Of a stretch of 64,000 bases of DNA, positions 46,587 through 57,596 are shown one piece after another; position 1 is the first letter of the stretch, and every line of letters starts with the position of its first letter. The position numbers and the translations under genes are program-made. The notes below the pieces were generated by a model. That model was given only the letters and a program-made list of their open reading frames with translations, ran no database searches and had not been told where the DNA came from. Origin of the DNA: Limnephilus marmoratus (taxonomy: Eukaryota; Arthropoda; Insecta; Trichoptera; Limnephilidae). The stretch lies in assembly GCA_917880885.1 (NCBI GenBank), contig OU862927.1, forward strand, positions 20,167,450-20,231,449, given 5' to 3'.

Positions 46587-47102
46587 GAAATTTTTAATTT
46601 TCATCACAAAGTTATCACCTAATTTCTAAAAATTAAAAATTTAGTTGACACATTTTATTTTTTACTTATCCTATACGTATCATGAGACATCAATTAAGAT
46701 TGAATTGGATTACTCTGATAAGGATGGCAGAACCATGAGGAGATTTGTGAATCATTTTTTGATTGACTTGAAGATATGGCTTATCTCAAATTATTAGAAA
46801 TGAGGCGTACCTGAGGTATTTCTTGTTACTCAATTTTTCTGTTTAAATCTACTGAATTCCAATGGATTATTATCATCATGTAAAATTAGGTGACGTGTTT
46901 ATCATTATCGAGCCAATGGTTAAGTAGCCTTATAAAAGTAGAAAAAATTATGCCACTTCTAAATTTTTCGTCACGAATTTTTATTTTCCATCTATATTTA
47001 TTTAAATTGTCAACCAGTTTCAGAAAAATTGGCAAAAAATTTAAACTAGCGGCAAATATGGAATAAAATATTAAATAACATGCTTAATAAAACGTGTGAG
47101 AG
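46587..47102. other. AT-rich intron stretch, nothing recognised
   Basis: No frame or repeat seen. Confidence 0.45.
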
Positions 47103-47869
47103 TTTGGGGGGCGGGTATGGGTACCGCCGTTCCGTGAACCATTTATTGGATAACCAACACCCCTGCCATAGGTCACCCCAAGTGGTTCGCTATGTTTGGT
47201 AACTTAATAGGGGTGCCTGGGTTCATGGGGCGCGACATTTGTCTAGGTCAGTGGTTTTCAACCTGTGGTACGCGTACCCCTGGGGTTACGCGAAGCCATA
47301 TTGTGGGTACGCAATAAAGTGGCAAGCATGTAGAATTACTGAGTAAAAATGTAAATGGAAGTTGTTAATACTGTTGTTAATAATTAAGTTACGCTCTGTA
47401 TAAAATTGCATTAATTATATTTGTGTGACCTGATTGTTAAATTCATGTAGTAATAAGAGTATTCAAAATTGCAAATGAAATACGTCTTTCGTTCGTTACA
47501 TGTGGACAAAAGATAGACGGTACGGGGAACAACAAATTTGTAGTAAGAGTCGAGGGGTACGCCCGCTCAAAAAGGTTGAAGACCATTGGTCTAGGTCTTG
47601 GCAGTGATTGCGTTTGCCTACATATTGCATTGCGGGCCGGATTGGGAGAGGCTAAGGTTAGAGGGAGACCTAACCTAGACCTCTCCATCCGGATTCTCGA
47701 CCTATCGCCTTGACCCCCAGATTCCTACCCACCTCTCATACTTTTTTCCTTCCCGAACTTCCTCTCCTTCCTTTCCCTGTAAAGACCCTCCACACAGCAT
47801 CCCCAAAGATGATATGGGCCCTGAGGGAATTTTTTTGGGGGCCTCCTGTGTGGAGCTAATGTAAAAAAA
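47103..47869 (+). mobile_element. SINE-like family C, copy 6, split by a hAT MITE
   Basis: Starts TTTGGGGGGCGGG, is interrupted after GTCTAGGT (47241-47248), resumes at 47589 and ends with the LINE-like tail and A run. It is the longest version, with GCGGGCCGGATTGGGAGAGG and a C/T-rich part before the tail. Confidence 0.8.
47249..47588. mobile_element. 340-bp hAT MITE
   Basis: CAGTGGTTTTCAACCT at the left; AGGTTGAAGACCATTG at the right. The 8-bp GTCTAGGT duplication is exact (47241-47248, 47589-47596). The CAGTGGTT...CAACCT end is classic hAT. Confidence 0.9.
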
Positions 47870-48367
47870 GACCCGTGAAAAATCACAGAATATTATAATT
47901 CCAATTTAGAAAAAGACAACTAAAATAATTTCCTGTTAAAAATTGTATTATAGGAGGATTTTACCTACTTTTTCTATCGCTTGCCTGAATCCTTCACTCA
48001 ATGAGTTCCAATTTTGAAAAATTCGAAGCAAAATTGAGTTCATTGAACCCGAGTTACGCAGGACAGACACACATCCGAAATAAGTATTTCTGATTAATCA
48101 TTGAGGTTAAAGGTGTCTTCGACACAATTGATTGGCAAATCGAAGATCGGTGCCATTATGAATTTTTGAGATTTCCCTTCATTTTCCTTGCCACTGTTAA
48201 CAGAATGATTCTCGGCCCATCGGTATTTGGTTAAATTTTATTTACTGTATGCCTGACATCTAATTGAACTTAAGAGCCTAAGAAGCAATGGAACGTTGAT
48301 AGGAAATTTTTGGAAAATCTTGATAAAATTTTGTTTTAAATTTTTTTCTTTTCTTTTAAATTTCCAG

Positions 48368-48589
48368 GGTATCTCAAATGACATCTGGTGGTACTACATG
48401 ATCTCGCTGTCCTTCTACTGGTCCCTAGCCATCTCGCAGTTCTTCGATGTGAAGCGCAAGGACTTCTGGCAGATGTTCATCCATCACATCGCCACCATCG
48501 CATTGATGGCGTTCAGTTGGGTCAGCAACCTGCACCGTGTGGGAACCCTGGTTCTGCTGCTGCATGACTGCGTGGACATCTTCCTAGAG
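48368..48589 (+). CDS. schlank: Ceramide synthase, exon with the Lag1 motif
   Basis: The exon has 74 codons, phase 0 at both ends, with acceptor TTTCCAG and donor GTAATC. It joins directly to the previous exon (YPHQ|GISNDIWWYY). It carries the core of the TLC domain: a membrane span (IWWYYMISLSFYWSLAIS), then FFDVKRKDFWQMFIHH, in which the His-His pair (48482-48487) is the catalytic signature of the family. After that come NLHRVG, a hydrophobic run and HDCVDIFLE with the conserved aspartates of the Lag1 motif. Nothing is missing from the motif, so the product should be active. The reading frame continues past 48589 to a TGA at 48721, but that part is intron: the next exon resumes the family sequence exactly at E|AAK. 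Confidence 0.95.
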
Positions 48590-49362
48590 GTAATCCCAGT
48601 ATTCATCATCGGCGCTTCAACCATCAGAGAGTCCATCGGTGGTCTCCAGTTGCTTATGGATAAGACATTCATTATTTATAAGTACTGGGACCAGTATTCT
48701 CCAGTGCTTCGGAATGCTTATTGAAAGACTTAGGTTCTTAACTTTTTACCCGCGTTGATCTACTCCGTTTTTTCAATACCCATACGCGGTATGTATATGT
48801 CATATTTCAAGTACCACGAGGCACGAGGACACATTCACTTGATTATAGATGTTTTTTACGAAAAAAAATTTTACTTTCGAAATATGCCTGAATATGTCAG
48901 CATCGTGATAGTTACACGAATATCCTAGCGAGCGGGAAAAACTACTGTGACATAGTAGCGCTGTTATATTGGCAGTCGAAGTTAGCGTAACAAGGGCTGA
49001 TACGGGCGCGTGTGAGGCATGGCTTTTGCCGTATCAACTGTTGTTACGATCGCGTGGAAAAGGTTAAACATCACAGTGACTTTTTATTGACTTATTGTAA
49101 TTAATAAATGTAGATCGGTGGACTAGCGTCCTTTCTAACTGAAAGCTAAGTTTTGTCTGTGGAGCTCTAGAATTATAATGACTACCCATCTACCTTCGGT
49201 TATCTTAAGTACATTTCGGAAACGAGACCATGTGACCTTAAGAGCCCATAGACAACTAAATTAATGTGAGAACTATTCATAGACTAATTATGGTACATTA
49301 CAATAAGGCTTGCAGTATTTGCTTCCTCATCATTAAGCAACCTCTCAGCCATTTCCAAACAA
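48590..49362. other. schlank: Intron sequence after the Lag1 exon
   Basis: No repeat or frame of note before the SINE at 49363. Confidence 0.5.
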
Positions 49363-50702
49363 TTTTTTTTTTTTTTTGTGAATACCTCACAAGAGTCAAA
49401 GCTGCTCCCGTCTGGAGCCAGTGAGACATAATACATTGGGGTATATTGTGAGGCTGAAGGTAGTAGGGAGGGGAAGGAGATGGTGAAGAGGAAGGCGGTA
49501 AAATACCTGGTTATTCAGATCTGGTCACCAAACATGGCTAAAGCCATTTTAAGCAACAATTCAATTCTGAATGGTGGTCTACACCAGGGCGATTCTGGGA
49601 GTATCTTCCACTCTGGGTCGTGCCGCAAATGGTGACCGGCCAACGCAGAATGAAACCAACTCAGAACCACCTCAGAAAGGTCATTAAGAGTGATGATTAA
49701 AAAAATATAAAAAATTGGTTAAGTAGGTTAAGTTAGGTTAGGGCATAGGTTCCCAACGTGGGCGATAACGCCCCCTTGGGGGCGTTTCAGACCTTCAGGG
49801 GGGCGGTAGAAGGCAAAGAGAAAATTGGGGGGCGTTTCAGACTTTCAGGGGGGCGGTAGGAGACCCAGAGAAACCCATAGCTAGTTTACTAGCACATATC
49901 GAAGAAGTCGAAGAGATGTTAAAAGAATACGAACTGTACTTGGTGATGATGAGCGAAACCTGTATTACCGAAGAAATGAACCAAAATGAAACAACATTTC
50001 AGGGCTATTCGACAATTAGATGCGACTCATTTAGCAGCAGGCATACATGTGGAGTTATCACATTAATTCTGTAGAGTATATGTGTGAGTGTGAGTGTGTA
50101 AACAATATCTCTTACAAAGTCACAACAAATACGGTACCAGATAAAAATAATACCTGGATACCTGCTGGCTATTGAAGGATTTTATGCTGGGAACCTATGC
50201 AGCTATTTATCATTCCCCAAATCAAAATTGGAAATTGGATTTTTTTTAAGAATGGTGCCGTTAGCAAATAAATACAAGAGACTTGAAAATCATCCGTGGC
50301 GATTTTAATATTCAATGCAAAAAGCACAAGATTACAAATCATCATAAATTGCCTAGGTAGGAAGCAACTTGTCAAAAATTATACAAGAATATGAAAAAAC
50401 TCTAAAACCATGATTGATTTGGTAATTTCAAATGACTTTTACGCGGAAGTTAATGCTGCAAAAGAAGTCAAAATATCTGATCACGAAACAATGATTACAA
50501 AAATTAGATGTAATCGAAGCCTTAGGGAACACGAAGTATAATATACAGGAATAAAAAGAACTATAATAAGGATAAATTGTGTACAGCATTACAAAACAAA
50601 AAGTAGATCTGCGATAACCAAGGAAATTTAGACAGAAAAGCCGATGAACTAATAGGACACCTGAAAACAGTAGTAAATGAACGAATGCCTACAACGAATA
50701 TA

Positions 50703-51516
50703 TCTTCTTGTATATAAAAATGAATCGCTAATTGTGTTGCTAAGCACAAATCTCGAGATCAGCTGAACCGATTTCGCTAATTCTTTTTTTCGAATATTCC
50801 TCGAAATACGAGGATGGTTCTTACGGAGAGAAAAATTAAGAAAATTACGCAGAAAATTGGATAATTTCAGAAAATCTATTACTAACCTAAACTACTATCG
50901 CACGTTTGACAGTACGCGTGTTTGAGAATGACATTTTGCAAAACAATGATTGTTAAATAAAATTCTTTTTTTGAAAATCTTTAAGTTGATAAATTTATTT
51001 AAAGTAGGTACTCCCCTAATAGTTTGAATCGAATCAAGAATTTTAGATATTTTAAATAAGTACCTATGTTAGGTACCAAATTTAATATACATGAAAAATG
51101 GAAATTTGAATAAAAATTGTAAAAGGTGGCACGCGGGCAGTTTAAAAACTGAATGTACTGGGATTGAATATATGGAACGCGGGAGAAGGGTTGGCGGGAC
51201 GAGAAAGCGGTAAAGGGAAGAGGGAAGGCGGGGAAGGTGGAAGGGGAAGGCGAGAGGGGGGAGGGGAACCTGGGAGGGGGAGGGGAACCTCCGAGGGGGG
51301 AGGAGAACTCGGGAGAAAGGTTTGCGGGACGGGGAAAGGGGGGGGAGTGGAGTGTGTAGAGGCAAGGTGGAGGTGACGGAGTGGGAATGCGAGGGGGGAA
51401 GAGGACGCAGGAGAAGAAGGAGAGGCGGAAGGGGAGCGGGACGAATGGGAAAGGACACTCAGGGAGAAACAATTTCTTTATTAAATGGCATAGCAACGCA
51501 TGCCGTGATCAGCTAG
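50703..51516 (+). mobile_element. Helitron, first of a tandem pair, complete ends
   Basis: Begins TCTTCTTGTATATAAAAATG after A and ends with hairpin GGCATAGCAACGCATGCC, eight bases and CTAG before T: the TC...CTRR ends and A|T insertion rule of Helitrons. 814 bp, no Rep/helicase. The G-rich tract 51160-51470 gives false proline-rich frames on minus. Confidence 0.8.
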
Positions 51517-52112
51517 TATTTACATGTAAAATGAATTCCTGTTTCCCTTGGTCACGTCTTCATTTCACTTTTTTTTAAGTTTCCTAATACTTTGTAGAAT
51601 GTTCTTACGAAAAGAAAACTTAAGAAAATTGCGCAGAAAATTGGAAAATTTCAGAAAACTTAACGACTATTTTAACTTCACACGTTTGACAGTTCGCGTG
51701 TTTGACGAAATTGAATTGTGTATTTGAACGTTTTTTTTGTAGTGAAAAAAAAAGAATTATCTATGGATTATTTAAATTATAGATATTTTAAATAGATACC
51801 TACGTTAGGTACCAAATTTGATTGATTGTTCTTATAATATATAAAAATGAATATTTGTATTGAATGAAAAGCGAAAATTTGAATAAAAAAATTGTAATAG
51901 AAGGCACGCGAAATGTTTGAAAACTGAATGTACTGGGACTGTTATATGGAACGCGGTAGGGGGATTGGTGGGACGGGGAAGTGGAAGAGGGGAGGGGGTA
52001 GGCGGGGAAGGTGGAAAGGGAACGCGGGAGGGGAAGGAAATGCGGGAGGGGAATAGGGAAACAATTTATTTCTTTAAAAATGGTATATCAACGCATGCCG
52101 GAAACCAGCTAG
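51517..52112 (+). mobile_element. Helitron, second of a tandem pair
   Basis: Follows directly. Shares TTCTTACGAAAAGAAAACTT, CACGTTTGACAGTTCGCGTG and the G-rich body with the first; ends in an ACGCATGCC half-hairpin and CTAG before T. The 5' end is diverged (about 51517-51545). Confidence 0.7.
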
Positions 52113-53600
52113 TAGTATATTAAAGGAAACAAATAAATAGTATACCTACGAAATCCCTACATCTTCTAAAAAAACAAAGGGATACAGCTTATAAAGCCTG
52201 TAAAATACAATTTCCAGAAGAAAGGTGGGAAACCTGTAAGAAACTTAGAAACATGTATAGGTACAGAAATAAAACATACCAAAAATTCGTATTCGAGGCT
52301 AAAAATTATTACCTCTCAAAGAGATTCAAGAAAAATGTGGACTACACTTAAAGAAATTATAAGTGGTAAGCAGAGGGAAAACATTAATTACGTTCGGTTC
52401 CCGATGGAGTTGAAGATGATAAAACTAAAATAGCCAAATTTAATACTAAGTGTCGAAACCATAAATAAGAATATTTCATTATTCACAGATACTTCTTCTC
52501 AATCATCGGAAAGAAGAGAGAATAATAATATTTTCAGGTAACAGTGAGTATTTAATGAAAAATTTTAATACGATGACGCAAAAATCATCGACGTCTGGAA
52601 TTACTATAGGCATAATTAAATTTAAGTAGTTGCACTAATAAATTAATCTGTGTTAAAGGGAATTTTTCCGCAGTCGTGGAAAACTTCCATAATAACACCA
52701 GTGCCCAAAATAATAAATGCTAAAAATTTCGAAGACCTCAGAAAAATAAATGGATAACCTTAATACGAACAAATACAAGAATCCATAGTTAAAAAACAGA
52801 TGAGAAAATTTATTGAAAAAAAATAACATTCTTGTAAAACAGCAGGGTTTCGAAACAAATATTCATAATGGAAACCAGTGTGGATCAGAAGACAATCACA
52901 ATAGTAGTGTTTTTGGATTTTAGACGTGTTTTTGAAACGATAGACAGAGAAATACTAATAATAAAATTAAAAATAGAAAACAAAGAAACAAAATTGGAGA
53001 TACAATATCTGAATAACAACAAGTAAACCTCGGAGTTCCTCAATGATCTGTGTTGGGACCGCTCCTATTTATTAGTATGTATATATTAATGATATAGTGA
53101 AGTGCCTAAAGTGCTGTTTTTTCAAACTTTTGCTGATGGCACACTTTTATATTTTATACTAAATAATATCGAAGATGCATTGCCAAAAAAAGTTATTTTT
53201 TTAAAGAATACTTCTATATTATATATTAAAGTTTTCTTTTCTTCGAATAAACTGAAAATAAACGTAACTAAAAGTAAATTCATGGTATTAGAGAAGAAAC
53301 TCAACGAAATTACTACCCTAAATATAGAAAATCAAAATATTGAAGAAGTAGAAGAAATTAAATACTCAGGAATCATAATCTATAACAAATTAAAACTAAA
53401 CACTAACTTTGAAATTTTAAATTAAAAAATTACAGAAAAGGTTATAAAGAAAAAGAAAAGTAGGATAAAGAGAAAGTTAGACGTCAAAACACGGAAATTG
53501 GTCTACAATACCACTGTAGCGTGTCACGTGAATTACGGAACAAGTGTAATCTTTCTGAGCAATAAAACCCAAGTAAAAAAAATTTTAAAAATTCAGAACG

Positions 53601-53779
53601 ATTCCACGCCAACTCAGAATTAAACCATCTCAGAAACACCTCAGAAAGGTCATTAAAAGCTATGAAAAAATAATTTTAAAATTGCTAACCTAACTTAACC
53701 AATATTTTTTATCATCACTCTTTAATGACCTTTATGGGGTGCTTCTGAGTTGGTTTCATTCTGAGTTGGCCGGTCACCA
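53601..53779. mobile_element. MITE family M, uninterrupted copy
   Basis: CCAACTCAGAATTAAACCAT ... ATGGTTTCATTCTGAGTTGG-type ends, about 50-bp inverted arms, ~180 bp, inside the hAT element near its right end. Confidence 0.75.
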
Positions 53780-54357
53780 AACAAAATATACAATAAAAAA
53801 ATTTAAAAAACGCATCTTGCCCCATCCTATCTCCCCCCCCCCCCTCGCCACCGTTGAGGTAAATATAATCGTGACGAAAATTGCTGTTTCAGATTTACGA
53901 GTTGGGGGGCGCTAGAAAAAAAAATATTCTCAAAGTGGGCGGTGGGCAAAAAAAGGTTGGGAACCTATGGGTTAGGGTTACCAGCTATTTTAGAATTATT
54001 TTTTTATAGCTTTTAATGACCTTTCTGAGGCGGTGCTGAGTTGGTTTCATTCTGAGTTAGCATGGAACCACCGCAAATATACAACTAAAATATAGATACT
54101 ATAATAAATAAATCAACTTAAAAATAAAATAAAAATTCGATTGTGTTTCACTAATATTGTCTTTATTCAATTAAATATTGTGATTTGAGGTTTTACTCAT
54201 TGAGGAAAGCTGAAGGTCCTGGGTTCGAGTCCCAGAAGTGCCAATATGTTTTTCTGATTTTTGTTTCCAGATTTTCGACTGAGTTTCACTAATATTTTCA
54301 ACAATAAAAAATACTGTGAAAATACCCTATTTATAACGATTTGATTGTAATTTCCAG

Positions 54358-54476
54358 GCCGCCAAAATGACCAAATACGCTAACTACCAAAAGCTGTGTG
54401 ATGTCATCTTCGGTACCTTCACAATCCTATGGATCGTCACACGACTGGGGATCTTCCCCTTCTACATCATTTGGAG
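54358..54476 (+). CDS. schlank: Ceramide synthase, exon encoding AAKMTKYANYQKLCD and a membrane span
   Basis: The exon is 119 nt, phase 0 at its start and phase 2 at its end. The acceptor is TTTCCAG and the donor GTAAAT. It encodes AAKMTKYANYQKLCD, the conserved post-Lag1 segment, followed by hydrophobic FGTFTILWIVTRLGIFPFY and IIW. The last codon is split: AG here plus C at 59257 gives Ser. It lies just downstream of a five-layer nest of transposons, yet both splice sites are canonical. Confidence 0.95.
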
Positions 54477-55333
54477 GTAAATAAACACATCCAATTCATA
54501 GTCAACAAATCAGTTCATATGCTGGATGGCTTGATCTCACTTTCTTCATTATAAACCAATCTTTGGGCAAACCCAAACTGAAACCATCTTGCGGTGTCAT
54601 TCTGTTGGCACCCCTAGTGATAGGAAGTAGGGAGATGGGACATGAATCATTATTAGTAAGAAACTGCTCATAAACTGCACATAGTCGCCAAACCCACGCA
54701 TATTAACCCCTCCGAATTTTCGAGAATATTCGCTTTTGGTGTCTAACAAAATGACATTTTACGAAAACTTTTTGTTATTACCGCTTCACAATTAAAGCTC
54801 TATAAATGAAACATTTCCGAACGTAGCCGAATAATAAAAACTGTTTTAGAAAGGTTACAAAATAGGCTTTCAAATTATTATATTATAAATAAATATTAGC
54901 ATTTGTAAATATTAAAATTTAGAACGCAAACATTAAAAATACGTAAAAATGACTCACGTGATGTTTTTATGTGAAAACGGTACTAAAATCACAGAAATCA
55001 CAGATTATGTAAACAACAATACTTATTCTATTGTATATATGTGTAATAAACACTTTTGTCACCTCACTTTTTTATCATTTCATATAAAAATATTTAATAA
55101 AAATTTAAAATGTGGAGCGCGGTGGAGCAAATTTGCGCGGGTAAATATTTTTGTCAACTACACGACTGACAGCTGATTCCTGTTATGTATTTCCATAGAC
55201 AACTTGATAGGGATGTGCAGCTCGATCTACTATCGACCTTTTACTTTTTGTTTTAGGAATGTAACTAAAACAGTAACGGAGTTAGAACGATTTCTATGGA
55301 AACACACGCGCTGACGTATAAACACGCTTATTG
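54477..55333. other. schlank: Intron stretch, nothing recognised
   Basis: AT-rich. The 75-codon frame at 54949-55176 has no recognisable similarity. Confidence 0.45.
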
Positions 55334-55335
55334 TA

Positions 55336-56665
55336 CAGGGTGTCCGGTGGCAGAATTAGGATTTAAAACTCAAATAAAAAATAAACTACTTAGGATATAC
55401 ATTTATTTCAATAACTGTTATAAAGAGGAGAAGTGCGGATTTTATTTCTTAAAAATTATTTCGTCTAAATGTAGACCATCACGTCGGACACACTCTTGGA
55501 ATCTGGCCTCAGTATTTCGTGCCACTCGCTGGAGAAGTGACATCTGGATACCATTAACTTCGCGAATGATATTTTCTTTTAGTGCAGAGATGGTCGCGGG
55601 GTCGGTTTCATACTCTTTACTTTTGAGGTACTTCCACAGAAAAAAGTTTATAGGAGTGAGATCTGGTGACCCCCTTGGCCAGGGGATGTCACCGAAACGG
55701 CTAATCATTTTTTAGGGAACATATCACGAAGTAGCGCCATCATCTCTCTAGCAGTGTGAGGCGTGGCCCCATCTTGCTGGAACAACCATGTGTGTGAATT
55801 GGAGGCAGGATGTTCTTTCATTTTTGGCAAAAAATAATCGTTAAGCATGCCCCGATAAGAAACCCCGTTCACAGTAATGGCTTGCCTTTGACGATTTTCA
55901 AAAAATTAAGGTCTGATTATTCCACTGCTAGACAATGCACACCAAACCGTCACTTTGGGACTGTGAAGTGGCTGTTGATGTTTTATACGTGGATTCTGCC
56001 CTTTAGGTGACCAATAACGACAATTCTGCTTATTTTCACTTCTATTTAAATGAAAATGGGTTTCATCACTCCAAAAGACAGTGTTTACCGTACGAAATCG
56101 CTCTAACATTGTGTCGCAGGAAATTTTACGTAAATTGTAATCATTAAGTTTAAGCGCTTGCACAATTTGAATCTTAAAAGGATGAAATTTAAGGTCCTTC
56201 TTCAATAATTCGTGCACAATAGTTTTTGGAAGCCCTAGGATAGCCGCTCTCTTGCGCACGGACTGATGCGGATTTTCGCGCAAACTGTTCGTGACGAGTT
56301 CGATGATTTCATTTGTTCTCGACGTCCTCCTGGGCCCCGGCCGTGAGTCGTTTGCCGCCGAACATGTTGCCCGGAACCTCCGGACCCATGATCGAATCAA
56401 ATCTTCACTTGGGGCATCACGTAAACGTCGAATACTGCAACGCGTACTAAATCTTCGACACGCAATTGCATACGAATCGTTAGCCTTGAAATAGGCTTCG
56501 ATTACGAACGCACGTTGCTCTCCCGTCCACTGCGACATCGTGACTAATCGTGACTAAATAATCCGCACGAACGACAAAGCTAACGCGGCACTCTCCCCGC
56601 TCGTCCGCTTACCCGTTACAGAGAAATTCGAAATTTAAAACCGAATTCTGCCACCGGACACCCTG
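55336..56665 (-). mobile_element. Complete Tc1/mariner-superfamily transposon, 1330 bp
   Basis: Terminal inverted repeats CAGGGTGTCCGGTGGCAGAA, more than 20 bp and nearly perfect, flanked by TA on both sides (55334-55335, 56666-56667). It contains one transposase gene on minus, disabled by two lesions. Full length with well-matched ends: a fairly recent insertion. Confidence 0.92.
55442..56538 (-). pseudogene. Tc1/mariner-type transposase, one stop and one frameshift
   Basis: Starts at ATG 56538: MSQWTGEQRAFVIEAYFKAN opens a helix-turn-helix DNA-binding part that continues to IRSWVRRFR and a second helix-turn-helix (NPHQSVRKRAAILGLPKTIV). The DDE domain shows VFWSDETHFHLN (first Asp), QQDGATPHTA (second Asp) and IPWPRGSPDLTP (third Asp), about 36 residues between the last two, then the tail to FKK, stop at 55442. 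A TAA at 55906-55908, after GIIRP, probably replaced a Tyr codon, and an A-run shift near 55707-55712 breaks the frame before MISRFGDIPW. Inactive, but only two visible lesions. Confidence 0.85.
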
Positions 56666-56931
56666 TACTTGACTGCTGTCCTATTTTTAACACTTATATC
56701 TACTTACGTTGCGGAGGGGTTAATGCAAATTGAACACCATAGGGATGAGTTTGTTTATGGATCCGTGCAACGGTCCTTCTTAAAAACAAAAAAAAATAAT
56801 TGTATGTAATTGACTGTCAAAGCAATGGTACTTTTGTAAAAAAAGTGTTTATTTATGTTTTGTTTAAAAAGTGTTTGTGTGTAAAATCTAAACCACAAAT
56901 TATGTGTGCAAATGATCATTAGTTCACTTTT

Positions 56932-57258
56932 TTAATTTTGCGTGGTGCTATAATAGCTCACTGCTTGGTGTTTGCGAGTTTTATCATTGTTAAAATTGAA
57001 ATAATTTAAATGTTGAATTAATGATTTGTTATTCAGTCTAAATGCTCTTCTGAAAAATAATCCTTTTGTAACAATTGGGGTTTTCTCCGCAAGGTCTTCA
57101 ATTGCATTTACACAATGGCGGTGCTCCGTCTTTGTCTCTGCATACACACTTAGGCCATTCCTATATGGAGATATGTACTTATAAGTGAATCGAATTTCGT
57201 GCATGTAGCATACGCGCGTGAGTATCCGCCATACTATTTTACTAGTGTTCATACGCAA
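56932..57258 (-). CDS. Unrecognised 108-codon frame
   Basis: MRMNTSKIVWRILTRVCYMH ... TPIVTKGLFFRRAFRLNNKS ... YYSTTQN. Mixed composition, longer than chance frames nearby, no repeats or membrane spans. It lies back-to-back with the MADF-like fragment at 57331, as a transposon gene pair might, but I see no known transposase motif. It may be chance. Confidence 0.2.
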   Translation of the reverse strand: MRMNTSKIVWRILTRVCYMHEIRFTYKYISPYRNGLSVYAETKTEHRHCVNAIEDLAEKTPIVTKGLFFRRAFRLNNKSLIQHLNYFNFNNDKTRKHQAVSYYSTTQN

Positions 57259-57330
57259 CCCGTTGACTACAGTTTTGACGTCGGTTGCACGCTATTGAGT
57301 TGTGTTCACATCTACTACTCGTTTGACAAA

Positions 57331-57455
57331 AATGATGTCCGAACATGATTTGAATGTTAAATTTGTTCTGGAGGTGGGAAAATATTTATGTTTATGTAAC
57401 TGCAATTTACTAGAATATGTAAGAAAGGATTTATGGGCGAAAAAGTCAATTTGAC
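57331..57455 (+). pseudogene. MADF-like N-terminal fragment, copy 1
   Basis: Frame MMSEHDLNVKFVLEVGKYLC, then NLLEYVRKDLWAKKS, stop. It resembles the start of MADF DNA-binding domains carried by many DNA transposons (F-V-L-E-V-E-K ... Y ... W). Truncated. It pairs with the copy at 58773. Confidence 0.4.
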
Positions 57456-57549
57456 ATAATTTTCATGTAGTTCCTTGGCCGTGACAAATGCCCTACAATT
57501 AATATTTGAAATTAATAGATTACTTCGTTTTTACCACTTTTATTGTTTA

Positions 57550-57596
57550 CAAAACCGACATGTTTCGTCAGCAAAGCTGACTTCTTCAGGGTTTTG
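57550..57596 (-). ncRNA. Hammerhead ribozyme motif (type I, minimal stem III)
   Basis: On the minus strand: CAAAACC (stem I), CTGAAGA (core, fits CUGANGA), A, GTCAGC-TTT-GCTGAC (6-bp stem II), GAAAC, AT, GTC (cleavage triplet), GGTTTTG (stem I, 7 bp). ACATGT is self-complementary, so stem III would be tiny or formed between two molecules. That matches the hammerheads described in Penelope-like elements. Activity not tested. Confidence 0.75.

Larger units (their letters stand above)
49862..53600 (+). pseudogene. Non-LTR retrotransposon (EN + RT), decayed and split
   Basis: In order: SETCITEEMNQNETTFQGYS (APE-type endonuclease), GDFNIQC and TMIDLVISNDFYAEVNAAKE and KISDHET (49900-50520), then the Helitron pair. 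After it, ERWETCKKLRNMYR-like text (52210-52260) and the RT domain: VFLDFRRVFETIDREILIIK (52910-52970), FADGTLLYFI with YADD decayed to ADG (53120-53155), KLKINVTKSKFMVLEKKLNE, and EEIKYSGIIIYNKLKLNTNF (53240-53420). Many stops and shifts. Jockey/CR1-like layout. Lost function is certain. Confidence 0.72.
49744..53969. mobile_element. hAT-type element, 4226 bp, with cargo of later insertions
   Basis: CATAGGTTCCCAACGTGGGC at the left; inverted from the right CATAGGTTCCCAACCTTTTT. GGTTAGGG flanks it exactly on both sides (49736-49743, 53970-53977). Near-end GGGGGCG/CGCCCCC blocks. No hAT transposase is left; the inside is a broken LINE with Helitrons. Confidence 0.82.
49631..54070. mobile_element. 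MITE (family M) split by a hAT element
   Basis: Ends GGTGACCGGCCAACGCAG and, inverted from the right, GGTTCCATGCTAACTCAG. Both continue AATGAAACCAACTCAG..AAAGGTCATTAA. CCGCAAAT flanks it (49623-49630, 54071-54078). An uninterrupted relative at about 53601-53779 is ~180 bp long, showing the original size. Confidence 0.75.
49363..54110 (-). mobile_element. SINE family A, copy 7, split by nested insertions
   Basis: Body 49363-49630 from its T run, then broken by the MITE/hAT/LINE/Helitron stack. A short continuation at 54071-54110 starts CCGCAAATATAC, the next words of the SINE body. CCGCAAAT is present on both sides of the inserted MITE. Confidence 0.75.

Noticed and set aside
48296..48724. 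142-codon frame taken as a complete gene
   Set aside because: Both edges are intron; the conserved part is exactly 48368-48589 with canonical splice sites and joins its neighbours in phase.
54200..54243. tRNA gene suggested by CCTGGGTTCGAGTCCCAG on +
   Set aside because: Only a T-arm-like half is present; no D arm, anticodon arm or pairing acceptor strand upstream.
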